64,000 nucleotides of DNA from Xylophilus sp. GOD-11R (GTDB taxonomy: Bacteria > Pseudomonadota > Gammaproteobacteria > Burkholderiales > Burkholderiaceae_C), in the NCBI RefSeq assembly GCF_033546935.1, contig NZ_CP137854.1, positions 3,472,001 to 3,536,000 of the forward strand, written 5' to 3'. Position 1 is the stretch's first letter. Every line of letters begins with the position of its first letter. Positions 33,309-43,978 of this stretch are shown in pieces. Below the pieces are notes generated by a model that saw only the letters and a list, made by a program, of their open reading frames with translations, did not search any database and was not told the origin of the DNA. The position numbers and the translations under genes are program-made.

Positions 33309-34646
33309 TCAGGCGTCGGGCGCGGCCTGCGCGTTGCGAGCGCGCAGCTCCTGGAGCTTCTCGCCGATCCTCAACTCCAGGCCACGCGGCACCGGCTGGT
33401 AGAAACCCGGCTCGGCCATGCCGTCGGGCAGATAACGTTCGCCGGCCGCGAAGCCGTCGGCCTCGTCATGGGCGTAGCGGTAGCCCTTGCCGTAATCGAG
33501 CTCCTTCATCAGCTTGGTCGGCGCATTGCGCAGATGCATCGGCACGGGCCGCGTGCCGTCCTTCTTGATCCAGGCCTTGGCCGCGTTGTAGGCGGCATAG
33601 ACCGCGTTCGACTTGGGCGCCATCGCCAGGTAGATCACGCACTGGGCCAACGCGAGTTCGCCCTCGGGCGTGCCCAGGCGCTCGTAGACCTCGGCGGCAT
33701 CGAGCGCCAGCCGTAGCGCGCGCGGGTCGGCCAAGCCGATGTCCTCGCTGGCCATGCGAACCAGCCGACGTGCCATGTAGCGCGGATCGGCGCCGCCGTC
33801 GAGCATGCGCATGAACCAGTAGAGCGAGGCGTCCGGATCGGAGCCGCGAACCGACTTGTGCAGCGCGCTGATGGTGTCGTAGAACTGCTCGCCGCCCTTG
33901 TCGTAGCGCCGCATGCGCTCGCCGAGCACGCGCAGCAGCCAGGCGTCGTCGATCGTCGTGCGCTTCTCGCTCTGCGCGGCCACGGCGAGGGTTTCGAGCG
34001 TGTTGAGCAGCCGACGGGCATCGCCGTCGGCATAGGCGACGAGGCGGTCTTCGGCGCTCGACTCGATCGCCGGCACGGCCTGGATGGCCTGCGCACGCGC
34101 GACGATCTGCCGCAAGTCGTCTTCTGTCAGCGGCTGCAGCACATAGACGGCAGCGCGCGACAACAGCGCCGAGTTGACCTCGAACGACGGGTTCTCGGTG
34201 GTGGCACCGATGAAGGTGAACAGGCCCGATTCGACGTGCGGCAAAAACGCGTCCTGCTGGCTCTTGTTGAACCGGTGCACTTCGTCGACGAAGACGATGG
34301 TGCTCTGCGCCATCAGGCCGTCGCGTGCGACCTGTGCGCGCTCCACCGCTTCACGGATGTCCTTGACGCCGCCAAGCACGGCGCTGATGGAAATGAATTG
34401 GGCATCGAACGCGTCGGCCATCAGTCGCGCGATGGTCGTCTTGCCGACGCCTGGCGGGCCCCAGAGGATGCAGGAATGCGGACGCCCGGATTCGAAGGCG
34501 ATGCGCAGCGGAAGCCCCTCGCCGAGCAGGTGCTGCTGGCCGATCACTTCGGACAGTGTGCGGGGACGGAGCCGCTCGGCCAGCGGTTGATTGATGTTTT
34601 GCACGGTAGGAGAAACGGGTGGCACGGCGGGGGAAAGTTTTGCCAT
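33309..34646 (-). CDS. rarA: Replication-associated recombination protein A (AAA+ ATPase)
   Basis: A 445-residue clamp-loader-like ATPase (RarA/MgsA) that acts at stalled replication forks. Motifs: IGQQHLLGEG, Walker A GPPGVGKTTIARL, Walker B IVFVDEVHRFNKSQQDAF, sensor 1 GATTENPSFEVN, and the C-terminal tetramerisation region starting at HKSVRGSDPDASLYWFMRML and ending DYGKGYRYAHDE. In Burkholderiales it normally follows lolA directly; here an alpha/beta hydrolase gene is inserted between them. Confidence 0.95.
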   Translation of the reverse strand: MAKLSPAVPPVSPTVQNINQPLAERLRPRTLSEVIGQQHLLGEGLPLRIAFESGRPHSCILWGPPGVGKTTIARLMADAFDAQFISISAVLGGVKDIREAVERAQVARDGLMAQSTIVFVDEVHRFNKSQQDAFLPHVESGLFTFIGATTENPSFEVNSALLSRAAVYVLQPLTEDDLRQIVARAQAIQAVPAIESSAEDRLVAYADGDARRLLNTLETLAVAAQSEKRTTIDDAWLLRVLGERMRRYDKGGEQFYDTISALHKSVRGSDPDASLYWFMRMLDGGADPRYMARRLVRMASEDIGLADPRALRLALDAAEVYERLGTPEGELALAQCVIYLAMAPKSNAVYAAYNAAKAWIKKDGTRPVPMHLRNAPTKLMKELDYGKGYRYAHDEADGFAAGERYLPDGMAEPGFYQPVPRGLELRIGEKLQELRARNAQAAPDA

Positions 34647-34731
34647 CCGGTGTTTATAACGTGACGCGCAGCAGCGCCGACGGGAACGTATCCGAACGTG
34701 TCGACGTCCTTTTGCAGCGTATTTGTGCCTT

Positions 34732-34752
34732 AGTTTGAATTAGGTTCAAACT
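34732..34752. promoter_or_regulatory. Perfect 8-bp inverted repeat, operator-like
   Basis: AGTTTGAA (34732-34739) and TTCAAACT (34745-34752) are exact reverse complements around TTAGG. The centre is about 57 bases before the predicted transcription start of the hydrolase gene, a position used by activators. No regulator gene is adjacent, so the binding protein is unknown. Confidence 0.6.
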
Positions 34753-34763
34753 TAAATCATTTT

Positions 34764-34792
34764 TTTACACAATCATTATCGAGAAACATAAT
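34764..34792 (+). promoter_or_regulatory. Promoter of the alpha/beta hydrolase gene
   Basis: TTTACA (34764-34769) and CATAAT (34787-34792) are separated by exactly 17 bases in AT-rich sequence. Each hexamer has five of six consensus sigma-70 bases. The predicted leader is about 98 bases to the ATG at 34897. Confidence 0.65.
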
Positions 34793-34896
34793 CACGACCA
34801 ACATTTTTCGATTGATGCCAGGAATACGATGGGCTCGTGCCATGATCGCGCCCCGCCGCCGCAAGGCAGCGAATCGCACATTCCCATCGGTAATCC

Positions 34897-35667
34897 ATGG
34901 CCACATTCATTCTCGTTCACGGCGCCTGGCGTGGCGCCTGGAGTTATTCAGAAACCCACGCCGTTCTAAAATCTGCGGGCCACGCCGTATTTACTCCTAC
35001 GATGAGCGGGCTCGGAGAACGCTTTCATGCGAAGCGCACACATATCACCCTGGAGACTCACATACTCGACATTTGCGAGGTGATCGACCGCGAGAAACTG
35101 AACGACGTCATCCTCTGCGGCCATTGCTACGGCGGAATGGTGATTACCGGTGTAGAAGACCGCATGCCGCAAAGGATCAGGTCGCTCGTCTATATCGACG
35201 CATTCGTACCGGCGCATTGGCAGTCGGTCAGCAGCATCCTGCACCTGCATGCCAACGCGCAGCCACACAGCCCATTTACACAGCTAGTGCGAAAAACCGC
35301 TGTGGCTACCGAGAGCGGCCTCGTACCGCCCATGCCTGCTGCCGGATGCCATGCATCAGCTGAATACCGCGACTGGATCGACGATCGATGCGTGCCACAG
35401 TCGGTCGCCACGTTTGAAATGCCGATCATCCTGTCAGGACGATCGCAATTACGACCGAAGGCATATTTTCTAGCCGAAAACTGGCCAGACAATCCCTTCA
35501 AGATCTTCGCCGAAAAATTCGAACGTCAATCGGATTGGAAGGTGAAGCGTTTTCCGTGCGGTCACGACATCATGGTGGAAATGCCCCACCAACTTGCCCA
35601 CGAACTGTGTCAGTTCGCCGAGGCGGGCCCACTCACATCGAACGATCTGGCCGACCCGCCCGGCTAG
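34897..35667 (+). CDS. Alpha/beta hydrolase with Cys in the nucleophile elbow
   Basis: A 256-residue EstC/hydroxynitrile-lyase-like alpha/beta hydrolase. The start ATFILVHGAWRGAWSYSE carries the oxyanion HG, and SGLGER and LVYIDAFVP are family blocks. The nucleophile elbow reads GHCYGG, where relatives have GHSYGG, so Ser is replaced by Cys near residue 91. The catalytic His is in CGHDIMVE near the C-terminus. The acid is not clear in the AENWPDNP region. There is no signal peptide. Its base composition is more A+T-rich than its neighbours, it has its own promoter and dyad, and it interrupts the usual lolA-rarA order, which suggests acquisition. The substrate is unknown. Confidence 0.85.
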   Translation: MATFILVHGAWRGAWSYSETHAVLKSAGHAVFTPTMSGLGERFHAKRTHITLETHILDICEVIDREKLNDVILCGHCYGGMVITGVEDRMPQRIRSLVYIDAFVPAHWQSVSSILHLHANAQPHSPFTQLVRKTAVATESGLVPPMPAAGCHASAEYRDWIDDRCVPQSVATFEMPIILSGRSQLRPKAYFLAENWPDNPFKIFAEKFERQSDWKVKRFPCGHDIMVEMPHQLAHELCQFAEAGPLTSNDLADPPG

Positions 35668-35669
35668 AT

Positions 35670-36344
35670 TTACTGGCGAACGACGCTCACGCCCGCAGGC
35701 GGATTAAAAACAAAGGCATTCGCACCAACCCCTGCATTGGTGTCGATATTGCGGAACGTCAGAACCGAGCGCTGACCGAAACTGTCGAGGATGTCCAGAG
35801 CAGCGAGTTGCTCCCCCTTGAGGCCGACGCGCACCGACTGCAGTTGGTGGTCCTTGGTACGCGGCGTCGCTAGCACCCACTGAAGACCGTCGCGTTCGGG
35901 TTCGGACACCAGTTCGAAATCCTTCTGCAATGCCTTGATGTCGGCACTAGACGCCACCAGCGCGGCGGGCGTCGAGCCGAGCGCCTGCGCCTGATCGCGC
36001 GCGGTCACTTGCTGCAGATCCACGTCGTAGAGCCACAGCGTCTTGCCATCGGCGACCAGCGTCTGCGCGAAGGGCTTGCTGTAGACGAATCGGAATCGAC
36101 CCGGGCGCTGGAACTCGAAGGTGCCCTCCGATTTCTTCACCCGCGCGGTCTCCCCCTCGCGGGCCGGTGCGGTGACCACCTGGGTGAACTCGGCACGGCC
36201 GGTACGCGCCGACCGCATGAAGCTCTCCAGGCTCGACAGCCCATCGGCCCAGGCAGAGGCCGTGGCCAGCAGCAAGGCGAGAACGGTGGCATCACGGCGA
36301 ATGGAGCGGCTGTAGTTGGCGGTCATCGAAGAGGAGAAAGTCAT
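35670..36344 (-). CDS. lolA: Outer-membrane lipoprotein carrier protein LolA
   Basis: A 224-residue periplasmic chaperone that takes lipoproteins from LolCDE to LolB. The N-terminus has a signal peptide ending in SAWA before DGLSSL. The mature part shows the LolA pattern RAEFTQVVTAP, GTFEFQRPGRFRFVYSKPF, then LVADGKTLWLYDVDLQQVT and the C-terminal ALDILDSFGQRSVLTFRNID. Two in-frame starts exist, 36344 and 36326; the second gives a signal peptide of usual length and neither has a clear ribosome site. It lies 72 bases downstream of ftsK. The hydrolase gene converges on it with a two-base gap. Confidence 0.92.
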   Translation of the reverse strand: MTFSSSMTANYSRSIRRDATVLALLLATASAWADGLSSLESFMRSARTGRAEFTQVVTAPAREGETARVKKSEGTFEFQRPGRFRFVYSKPFAQTLVADGKTLWLYDVDLQQVTARDQAQALGSTPAALVASSADIKALQKDFELVSEPERDGLQWVLATPRTKDHQLQSVRVGLKGEQLAALDILDSFGQRSVLTFRNIDTNAGVGANAFVFNPPAGVSVVRQ

Positions 36345-36416
36345 GGTCGGGCGATGGTGCCGGACGCGGATGAAGGTGCGGCGAAGTGTTTGTAACAGCC
36401 CGCCGCGGGCCCGGTG

Positions 36417-38771
36417 TCAGTCGTCGCCCGTGCGGGTCGGCACGAGGATGTCGCGCTGGCCTGCGCCGTTCATCGAACTCACGAGGCCTGCTTTTTCCAT
36501 GTCTTCCACCAGCCGCGCGGCGCGGTTGTAGCCGATCTTCAGGTGACGCTGCACCAGTGAAATGCTGGCCTTGCGATTCTTGAGCACGACCTCCACCGCC
36601 TGGTCGTACATCGGATCCTTCTCGCCGCCCGCCTCGCCTTCTGCGCCCGGATAGTCGGTACTGTCGCCATCGACCGTGCCGCCTTCCAACACGCCTTCGA
36701 TGTAGTTCGGTTCGCCCTGCTCCTTGAGGTATTTCACGACCCGGTGCACTTCCTCGTCGCTCACGAAGGCGCCATGCACCCGGATCGGCAGGCCGGTTCC
36801 GCTGGCCATGTAGAGCATGTCGCCCATGCCCAGCAGGGCTTCGGCGCCCATCTGGTCGAGGATGGTGCGGCTGTCGATCTTGGACCCGACCGAGAAGGCG
36901 ATCCGCGTCGGGATGTTGGCCTTGATCAGGCCGGTGATGACGTCCACGCTGGGTCGCTGCGTGGCCAGCACCAAATGGATGCCGGCCGCGCGCGCCTTCT
37001 GGGCGAGTCGGGCGATGAGCTCTTCGATCTTCTTGCCGACCACCATCATCAGGTCGGCCAGTTCGTCGATCACCACCACGATGTGGGGCAGGCGATCCAG
37101 CGGCTCGGGGCTGTCGGGCGTGAGGCTGAACGGGTTGTAGATGAACTCCTCGCGCGACTTGGCCTCGTCGATCTTCACGTTGTAGCCGGCCAGGTTGCGC
37201 ACGCCGAGCTTGCTCATCAGCTTGTAGCGGCGCTCCATTTCCGCCACGCACCAGTTCAGGCCGTGGGCTGCCTGCTTCATGTCGGTCACCACCGGCGCGA
37301 GCAGATGCGGAATGCCTTCGTAGACCGACATTTCCAGCATCTTCGGGTCGATCATGAGCAGTCGCACGTCGCGTGCGTCGGCCTTGTAGAGCAGACTCAG
37401 GATCATCGCGTTGATACCCACCGATTTGCCGGAGCCGGTGGTACCGGCCACCAGCACGTGCGGCATCTTGGCCAGGTCGGCCACCACCGGATTGCCGATG
37501 ATGTCCTTGCCCAGCGCGATGGTGAGCATGGACCGCGCGTCGTGGTAGACCTGCGAACCCAGGATCTCCGACAGGCGGATCGTCTGTCGCTTGGCGTTCG
37601 GCAGTTCGAGCGCCATGAAGTTTTTGCCAGGGATCGTCTCGACCACGCGGATCGACACCAGCGAAAGCGAACGCGCCAGGTCCTTGGCAAGGTTCACCAC
37701 CTGCGAGCCCTTCACGCCGGTGGCGGGCTCGATCTCGTAGCGGGTGATGACCGGCCCGGGCGACGCGGCGATCACATGCACCTGCACGCCAAAGTCCTTG
37801 AGCTTCTTCTCGATCATGCGGCTGGTCATTTCCAGCGTTTCCGGCGCCACGGTTTCCTGACGTTGCTGCGCGGCGTCAAGCAGGTCGATCTGCGGCAGGT
37901 TGCTGTCGGGCATCTCGGTGAAGAGCGGCTTCTGGCGCTCCTTGGCGACCCGCTCGCTGAGCTTGGGCTCCATCGCCATCACCGGCTCGTGCAGCACCGG
38001 GGGCGTGCGGACGGGGTGGTGATCGATCTCCGCGCGTTCTTCGATCACGACCTCTTCGCGCTCGCGTGCGGCCCGCTTGCCGGCTTCCTTGTCCTCGGCG
38101 ATCTCGCGTTGCTCACGCCGCGTCTGCACCAGCGTGTAGAGACGTGCGCCGAGGCGCTCGGCCAGGACGCCCCAGGAGAACCGGAAAACCAGCGAGGTGC
38201 CCACGACCACCATCACGATGCCGAGCAGCCCCGAACCGGCAAAACCCAGCCAGCGCATCGCCGCCGGCCCGGTGACGAAACCCAGCACGCCACCGGCGTG
38301 GCGTCCGGGCAGCAGGCCTTCGAAGCGGTAGAGGCGTGTCCATTCGAGCGCGGTGCTGGCGCTCAGCAGCAGCACGAGGCCGATCCAGAAGACGGCCGGA
38401 TGCTTGATCCACGACCCGCCGGCGGCCGATGTTTCCCCGCCGCGCATCCAGCGCGCCAGCGAGGCCAGCCAGGCACGCACCGCCGCGGCGAAGCACCACC
38501 ACACCGAGAAGCCGAGCAGGAAATAGCTTGCATCGGCCAGGATCGCGCCGAGACGCCCCCCCCAGTTGGCCGGCGCGACGGCGCCTGGAGCACCGGTCGT
38601 GGACCAGGCGGGATCGTTTGCCGAATAACTGACCATCGCGATCAGCCAGAAGACCATCGCGATCAGGCCGGCCAGCAGGGCCAGCTCGTGTGCGAAACCG
38701 CCGGTGGCACCGCGTTCGGCCGGCTTGGCCTTGCCGCCGCGGGCATTCAATGTGTCGAGGGAATATGTCAT
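36417..38771 (-). CDS. ftsK: DNA translocase FtsK
   Basis: A 784-residue septal DNA pump that segregates chromosome ends and activates XerCD at dif. Four hydrophobic segments occupy about residues 28-200, a charged linker ([14 protein letters not shown] region) follows, then the alpha-beta motor with Walker [16 protein letters not shown] (about 447), Walker [15 protein letters not shown] and [20 protein letters not shown]. The C-terminal winged-helix gamma domain, which reads KOPS, has [20 protein letters not shown]. The linker is short compared with E. coli FtsK. It is followed by lolA in the same direction. Confidence 0.95.
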   Translation of the reverse strand: MTYSLDTLNARGGKAKPAERGATGGFAHELALLAGLIAMVFWLIAMVSYSANDPAWSTTGAPGAVAPANWGGRLGAILADASYFLLGFSVWWCFAAAVRAWLASLARWMRGGETSAAGGSWIKHPAVFWIGLVLLLSASTALEWTRLYRFEGLLPGRHAGGVLGFVTGPAAMRWLGFAGSGLLGIVMVVVGTSLVFRFSWGVLAERLGARLYTLVQTRREQREIAEDKEAGKRAAREREEVVIEERAEIDHHPVRTPPVLHEPVMAMEPKLSERVAKERQKPLFTEMPDSNLPQIDLLDAAQQRQETVAPETLEMTSRMIEKKLKDFGVQVHVIAASPGPVITRYEIEPATGVKGSQVVNLAKDLARSLSLVSIRVVETIPGKNFMALELPNAKRQTIRLSEILGSQVYHDARSMLTIALGKDIIGNPVVADLAKMPHVLVAGTTGSGKSVGINAMILSLLYKADARDVRLLMIDPKMLEMSVYEGIPHLLAPVVTDMKQAAHGLNWCVAEMERRYKLMSKLGVRNLAGYNVKIDEAKSREEFIYNPFSLTPDSPEPLDRLPHIVVVIDELADLMMVVGKKIEELIARLAQKARAAGIHLVLATQRPSVDVITGLIKANIPTRIAFSVGSKIDSRTILDQMGAEALLGMGDMLYMASGTGLPIRVHGAFVSDEEVHRVVKYLKEQGEPNYIEGVLEGGTVDGDSTDYPGAEGEAGGEKDPMYDQAVEVVLKNRKASISLVQRHLKIGYNRAARLVEDMEKAGLVSSMNGAGQRDILVPTRTGDD

Positions 38772-38789
38772 AGGTGAGCGTGGACGAGC

Positions 38790-40624
<1,835 letters not shown>

Positions 40625-40632
40625 CGCCACTC

Positions 40633-40662
40633 TTGTGGCGACGCCGCCAAGCGGCATATAAT
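40633..40662 (+). promoter_or_regulatory. Promoter of rpmB-rpmG
   Basis: TTGTGG (40633-40638), an 18-base spacer and a perfect TATAAT (40657-40662) precede rpmB by about 150 bases. The leader that follows contains GCCGC-AATTTC-GCGGC-type pairing before the ATG, which might serve autoregulation; that role is inference. Confidence 0.7.
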
Positions 40663-40815
40663 CGGCGGCTTTGCTGAGTCAAGCAGGCCGCTCAACGCGG
40701 TCAGTCTTTCCGGTAAAACGGGTTACCGCCACCCATTCCTGGCGAGGTGAGGTCGATGCCTTTGCCGCAATTTCGCGGCGAAGTCAGCGGCCGGTTAGAT
40801 ATCGGAGTGACCACC

Positions 40816-41049
40816 ATGGCACGCGTATGTGACGTAACGGGCAAAGGCCCGATGACGGGGAACAATGTTTCCCACGCCAACAACAAAACCAAGCGCCGGT
40901 TCCTTCCGAACCTGCAATACCGTCGTTTCTGGGTCGAAACTGAAAACCGCTGGGTTCGCCTGCGTGTTTCCGGCGCTGCCCTGCGCCTGATCGACAAGAA
41001 CGGCATCGACTCCGTGCTCGCAGACCTGCGCGCCCGCGGTCAAGCCTAA
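40816..41049 (+). CDS. rpmB: 50S ribosomal protein L28
   Basis: A 77-residue ribosomal protein, the standard beta-proteobacterial length. [20 protein letters not shown] followed by [16 protein letters not shown] is the family signature. ATG 40816 is preferred over the in-frame ATG at 40747 because it begins MARVC. The gene for L33 follows after 17 bases with GGAGG-type spacing. Confidence 0.96.
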   Translation: MARVCDVTGKGPMTGNNVSHANNKTKRRFLPNLQYRRFWVETENRWVRLRVSGAALRLIDKNGIDSVLADLRARGQA

Positions 41050-41066
41050 TCCCGGAGGATCGCACC

Positions 41067-41237
41067 ATGGCAACCAAAGGCGGCCGCGAGAAGATCAAGC
41101 TGGAATCCACTGCTGGAACCGGCCACTTCTACACCACGACCAAGAACAAGAAGACGATGCCTGAAAAGATGTCGATCACGAAGTTCGACCCCAAGGCTCG
41201 CAAGCACGTCGAGTACAAGGAAATCAAGCTGAAGTAA
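41067..41237 (+). CDS. rpmG: 50S ribosomal protein L33
   Basis: A 56-residue ribosomal protein read directly from the bases: it starts [20 protein letters not shown], continues with [20 protein letters not shown] and ends [10 protein letters not shown]. It lacks the four Cys of zinc-binding L33 paralogues, so it is the C-minus form. CCGGAGG stands ten bases before the ATG. It forms the usual rpmBG pair and is followed at once by a strong terminator. Confidence 0.96.
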   Translation: MATKGGREKIKLESTAGTGHFYTTTKNKKTMPEKMSITKFDPKARKHVEYKEIKLK

Positions 41238-41253
41238 TTCGGCTCGGTCTCAA

Positions 41254-41292
41254 AGAAAAAGCCGCCCGGCGTCAGCCAAGGCGGCTTTTTTT
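41254..41292 (+). terminator. Rho-independent terminator after rpmG
   Basis: AAAAGCCGCC (41257-41266) pairs with GGCGGCTTTT (41280-41289) and the stem runs into seven T residues. It lies about 20 bases after the rpmG stop. Confidence 0.9.
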
Positions 41293-41499
41293 CGCCCCGC
41301 TGAAGGCTCCGTCGAGTGCTCGGCACTTCCTCATCGCAATCAGGGTACGCGTCGAGACCAACGCACGGACGTCAGATACGACGATGCCCGCAAGGCAAAC
41401 GCCTGGCGGGCATCGTGGCGGTGAACTGCCGAACACGCCGCCAACTCTCGCGACGCCTTGCAGACAAGGCTCGCGAACGACAGCAACGCTCGAAGCGAC

Positions 41500-41748
41500 T
41501 CAGCGGTTGGGATTCATCGGCGGCCGGCCAGCGATGTGGCGGAAGACGATGCGACCCTTGCTCAGATCGTAGGGAGACATTTCCAGCGAAACCGCATCAC
41601 CCGCAATCACGCGGATGTTGTGACGGCGCATCTTGCCGCCGGTGTAGGCCACCAGTTGGTGACCGTTTTCCAGGGTGACGCGATAGCGCGAATCGGGCAG
41701 AACTTCGTCCACCTTGCCACGCATCTCGATCAGTTCCTCTTTAGCCAT
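41500..41748 (-). CDS. infA: Translation initiation factor IF-1
   Basis: An 82-residue OB-fold factor. [20 protein letters not shown] and [20 protein letters not shown], then [15 protein letters not shown], match IF-1; the C-terminal [10 protein letters not shown] is an extension of about ten residues over the E. coli form. Burkholderiales often carry an extra, stand-alone infA besides the one in the ribosomal-protein cluster, and this looks like that copy. A TATAAT box on the minus strand lies about 196 bases upstream. The 262 bases between rpmG and this gene hold only the rpmG terminator. Confidence 0.93.
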   Translation of the reverse strand: MAKEELIEMRGKVDEVLPDSRYRVTLENGHQLVAYTGGKMRRHNIRVIAGDAVSLEMSPYDLSKGRIVFRHIAGRPPMNPNR

Positions 41749-41943
41749 GTAGTCTTTCTCAAATGGGGGAGCGCCACGCGCACTGCGACGCATCCGACCT
41801 CAACCCGGTCATGCGCCCTGAAAATCGATATGAAATTGAGCCGACAGCTGTGCGGGCTGTCGCGAGGCGATGAAATCCGGAAATAACGCCCCTGATGGAA
41901 CGCTGCTGAAAAACTCGGCAGTGGAAGGAGCGAACAACCTCGC

Positions 41944-41949
41944 ATTATA
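41944..41949 (-). promoter_or_regulatory. Perfect -10 box (TATAAT) ahead of infA
   Basis: The complement of 41944-41949 reads TATAAT in the context CTATAATGCG. The -35 region is weak (AGTGAC at an 18-base spacer). The leader to the infA ATG would be about 190 bases. Confidence 0.45.
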
Positions 41950-41995
41950 GTCCGCAGCGCTTCCCCCGTCACTGTCTGCCGCCATGGCGACGCAG

Positions 41996-43474
41996 CTACA
42001 CCATGGCCCGGATGAGCCCGCCCAGCACCTGATACGCCTGCTCCACCTCCGGCGAAAACGGCATTCCACAACTCAGGCGAATGAACCGCTCATACCGACC
42101 ACTGTTCGAGAACATCGGGCCGGGCGCGATACGAATGCCACGTGCCAAGGCCTGTTCGTGCAGCAAGGTCGACGAAACGCCTTGCGGCAGCTCGAGCCAT
42201 AGGCTCAGACCGCCCGGCGGCAGGCTGAGGTGCACCCCCGCCGGAAAATGCCGCGCTATCGCCTGCGCCGCAGCCTCGCGCTGGGAGCGCAGATCCGAAC
42301 GCAAGACGCGCAGCCGCCGCTCATAGGACGGCGCGCCCACGCCCCGTGCAGCGAGCAGTTGCGACCAGCTCTGCATATTGCGGGTGCGCGCATATTTGAG
42401 CATCTGCACCCGGGTATGCCACCGGCCGGCGTTCATCCAGCCTTGCCGCAGGCCTGGCGCGAATGTCTTGTTGAAAGACGCGCAGTAGATGACCTGCCCC
42501 TGCGTGTCCCACGATTTGATCGGCCGCACCGGATGCACCGCCTCCACCAGATCGCGGTAGATGTCGTCCTCGATCAATGCCAGCTTGTTGTCATTACAGA
42601 AGTCCACCAGCCGCTGCTTGTGACTGTCCGGCATGACGCAGCCCATCGGCATCTGAAGATGAGGCACCACGATCACGGCGCGCAACCGTGGCTGGTTCTG
42701 CACCGCCAGTTCCAGTGCCTCGAGCGAGATGCCGGTATGCGGGCTGGTGGGGATTTCCAGGGTTCTCAACCCCTGGGTCTCGATGCCTTGCAGCAGCCCG
42801 AAGAACGTCGGCGATTCGACGGCGATGATGTCGCCCGGCTCGGCCACCGCCGCAAGCGCGAGATTGACGGCCTCGGTATTACCCAAGGTGGCCATCACAT
42901 CTTCAGGACCGATCCGGATGCCGGACGCGAGCGCATGCAGCGCCATCGACGACTGAAACTCCGGATGATTGCCCCGGATCGTGGCACCTCGCATCAGGAT
43001 GTTCGGCTGCTCCCGCAACAGACCGACGGCCATGCGGTTCAAGGCCGCCGCATCGAACAATTCGGACGCAGGCATGGCGGTTCCCAGGTCGACTTTCACC
43101 TGCGCCTGCCGAGCCTTTTCCAGAAACAGCGAAATGCGGGGATTGATGCCGCTGAAAGGCGATGCGTCCACCTCCACGGCCTGGGTCACTTCGGGCTCAC
43201 GCGCCGCCGGCAGTTGCAGCGCCACCGGCGTCCGCACGAAGTAGCCAATGCGGGGCCGGGCCTCCACCAGGCCCTGGTCCTCCATCCATCGGAGCGCCTG
43301 CAGCCCGGTCGACAGGCTCACACCGTGTCGCAACATGAGTTCGCGCACTGAAGGCATGCGACTGCCCGCCGGCAGCGCCCCTTTTTCGATGGCAGCGCTG
43401 TAGTGGCTGGCCAGCTGCCGATACAGCAAATCCTCACGCGGATCGGCAACGGATTCGTCAGAAAGAGACAGCAT
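41996..43474 (-). CDS. MocR-type GntR/aminotransferase transcriptional regulator
   Basis: A 492-residue MocR-family regulator. An N-terminal GntR winged helix (about residues 15-85, with GALPAGSRMPSVRELMLRHG and STGLQALRWMEDQGL) is joined by a Pro/Ala linker to a fold-type I aminotransferase-like domain. The PLP Lys lies in ASFNKTFAPGLRQGW (about residue 334), and LGNTEAVNLAL and EDDIYRDLVE are other cofactor contacts. Such proteins sense PLP or PLP-bound amino compounds and usually control a divergent gene. Here that gene is the DUF2917-like one, with repeated GATACRG boxes between. Confidence 0.92.
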   Translation of the reverse strand: MLSLSDESVADPREDLLYRQLASHYSAAIEKGALPAGSRMPSVRELMLRHGVSLSTGLQALRWMEDQGLVEARPRIGYFVRTPVALQLPAAREPEVTQAVEVDASPFSGINPRISLFLEKARQAQVKVDLGTAMPASELFDAAALNRMAVGLLREQPNILMRGATIRGNHPEFQSSMALHALASGIRIGPEDVMATLGNTEAVNLALAAVAEPGDIIAVESPTFFGLLQGIETQGLRTLEIPTSPHTGISLEALELAVQNQPRLRAVIVVPHLQMPMGCVMPDSHKQRLVDFCNDNKLALIEDDIYRDLVEAVHPVRPIKSWDTQGQVIYCASFNKTFAPGLRQGWMNAGRWHTRVQMLKYARTRNMQSWSQLLAARGVGAPSYERRLRVLRSDLRSQREAAAQAIARHFPAGVHLSLPPGGLSLWLELPQGVSSTLLHEQALARGIRIAPGPMFSNSGRYERFIRLSCGMPFSPEVEQAYQVLGGLIRAMV

Positions 43475-43584
43475 GTATCCACTATTGCATGCTGATGACA
43501 GGACCGCAACAGATACAGCGCGAGCAGAAAACGACCGGAACAGAGCCGATCAACCTGCGCTGATACGGTCGTTCACCGATACAG
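43474..43584. promoter_or_regulatory. Four GATACRG boxes between the MocR gene and the DUF2917-like gene
   Basis: GATACAG occurs at 43512-43518 and 43578-43584, GATACGG at 43562-43568, and the reverse complement GGATACA-type copy at 43474-43480 touches the regulator's start codon. The two adjacent copies are 16 bases apart start to start and the next is 50 away. MocR regulators are known to bind direct repeats, so these are candidate operators. Confidence 0.5.
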
Positions 43585-43645
43585 CTGTGCCTACAAGCCA
43601 ATCAGGTGAAACCCTAGGATTGAGCCATCCAAACGAGGAACTGCA

Positions 43646-43978
43646 ATGTCCACCAACCAGATCACCTTCGACACCATCGCCGCCCACCAGGATCGGCTTT
43701 TTCACTTGGAAGCCGGCACCGAACTGCGTGCGACCGAAGGCCGGTTGACGGTTTTCCTGCCCGAAACCGGTCTCACCCAGGTGCTCGCCGCCGGCCAGGC
43801 CATGCGCATCGCCGATACGCAAGCCGTGCTGCTCCGCTCCAGCGGCGCTGCCCGCTTCAGCCTGCAGACCGAATTTCCGCGTTTTGCACAGACGAAAAAA
43901 AACCGCCAGGGCCTTGCAGGCCTTTGGCGGTTCCTGGCGGAGCGCCTGAATATCAGGCGTGAGCCGCGCGCAGTCTGA
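43646..43978 (+). CDS. DUF2917-like small protein
   Basis: A 110-residue protein. FHLEAGTELRATEGRLTVFL followed by LAAGQAMRIADTQAVLLRSS resembles the small cupin-like DUF2917 fold, in which one beta unit ends in a GRVW-type turn. There is no signal peptide. GAGGA lies seven bases before the ATG. The last part, from about residue 84 (KKNRQGLAGLWRFL), is encoded by the hairpin that serves as terminator of the opposite gene, with a run of eight A. The frame also overlaps the convergent desaturase gene by 26 bases. The function is unknown. Confidence 0.65.
   Translation: MSTNQITFDTIAAHQDRLFHLEAGTELRATEGRLTVFLPETGLTQVLAAGQAMRIADTQAVLLRSSGAARFSLQTEFPRFAQTKKNRQGLAGLWRFLAERLNIRREPRAV
43895..43933 (-). 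terminator. Terminator of the desaturase gene, inside the DUF2917-like frame
   Basis: On the minus strand AACCGCCAAAGGCCTGC can fold on GGCCCTGGCGGTT and runs into eight T (complement of 43895-43902). It lies about 20 bases after the desaturase stop and overlaps codons of the convergent small gene. Confidence 0.8.
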
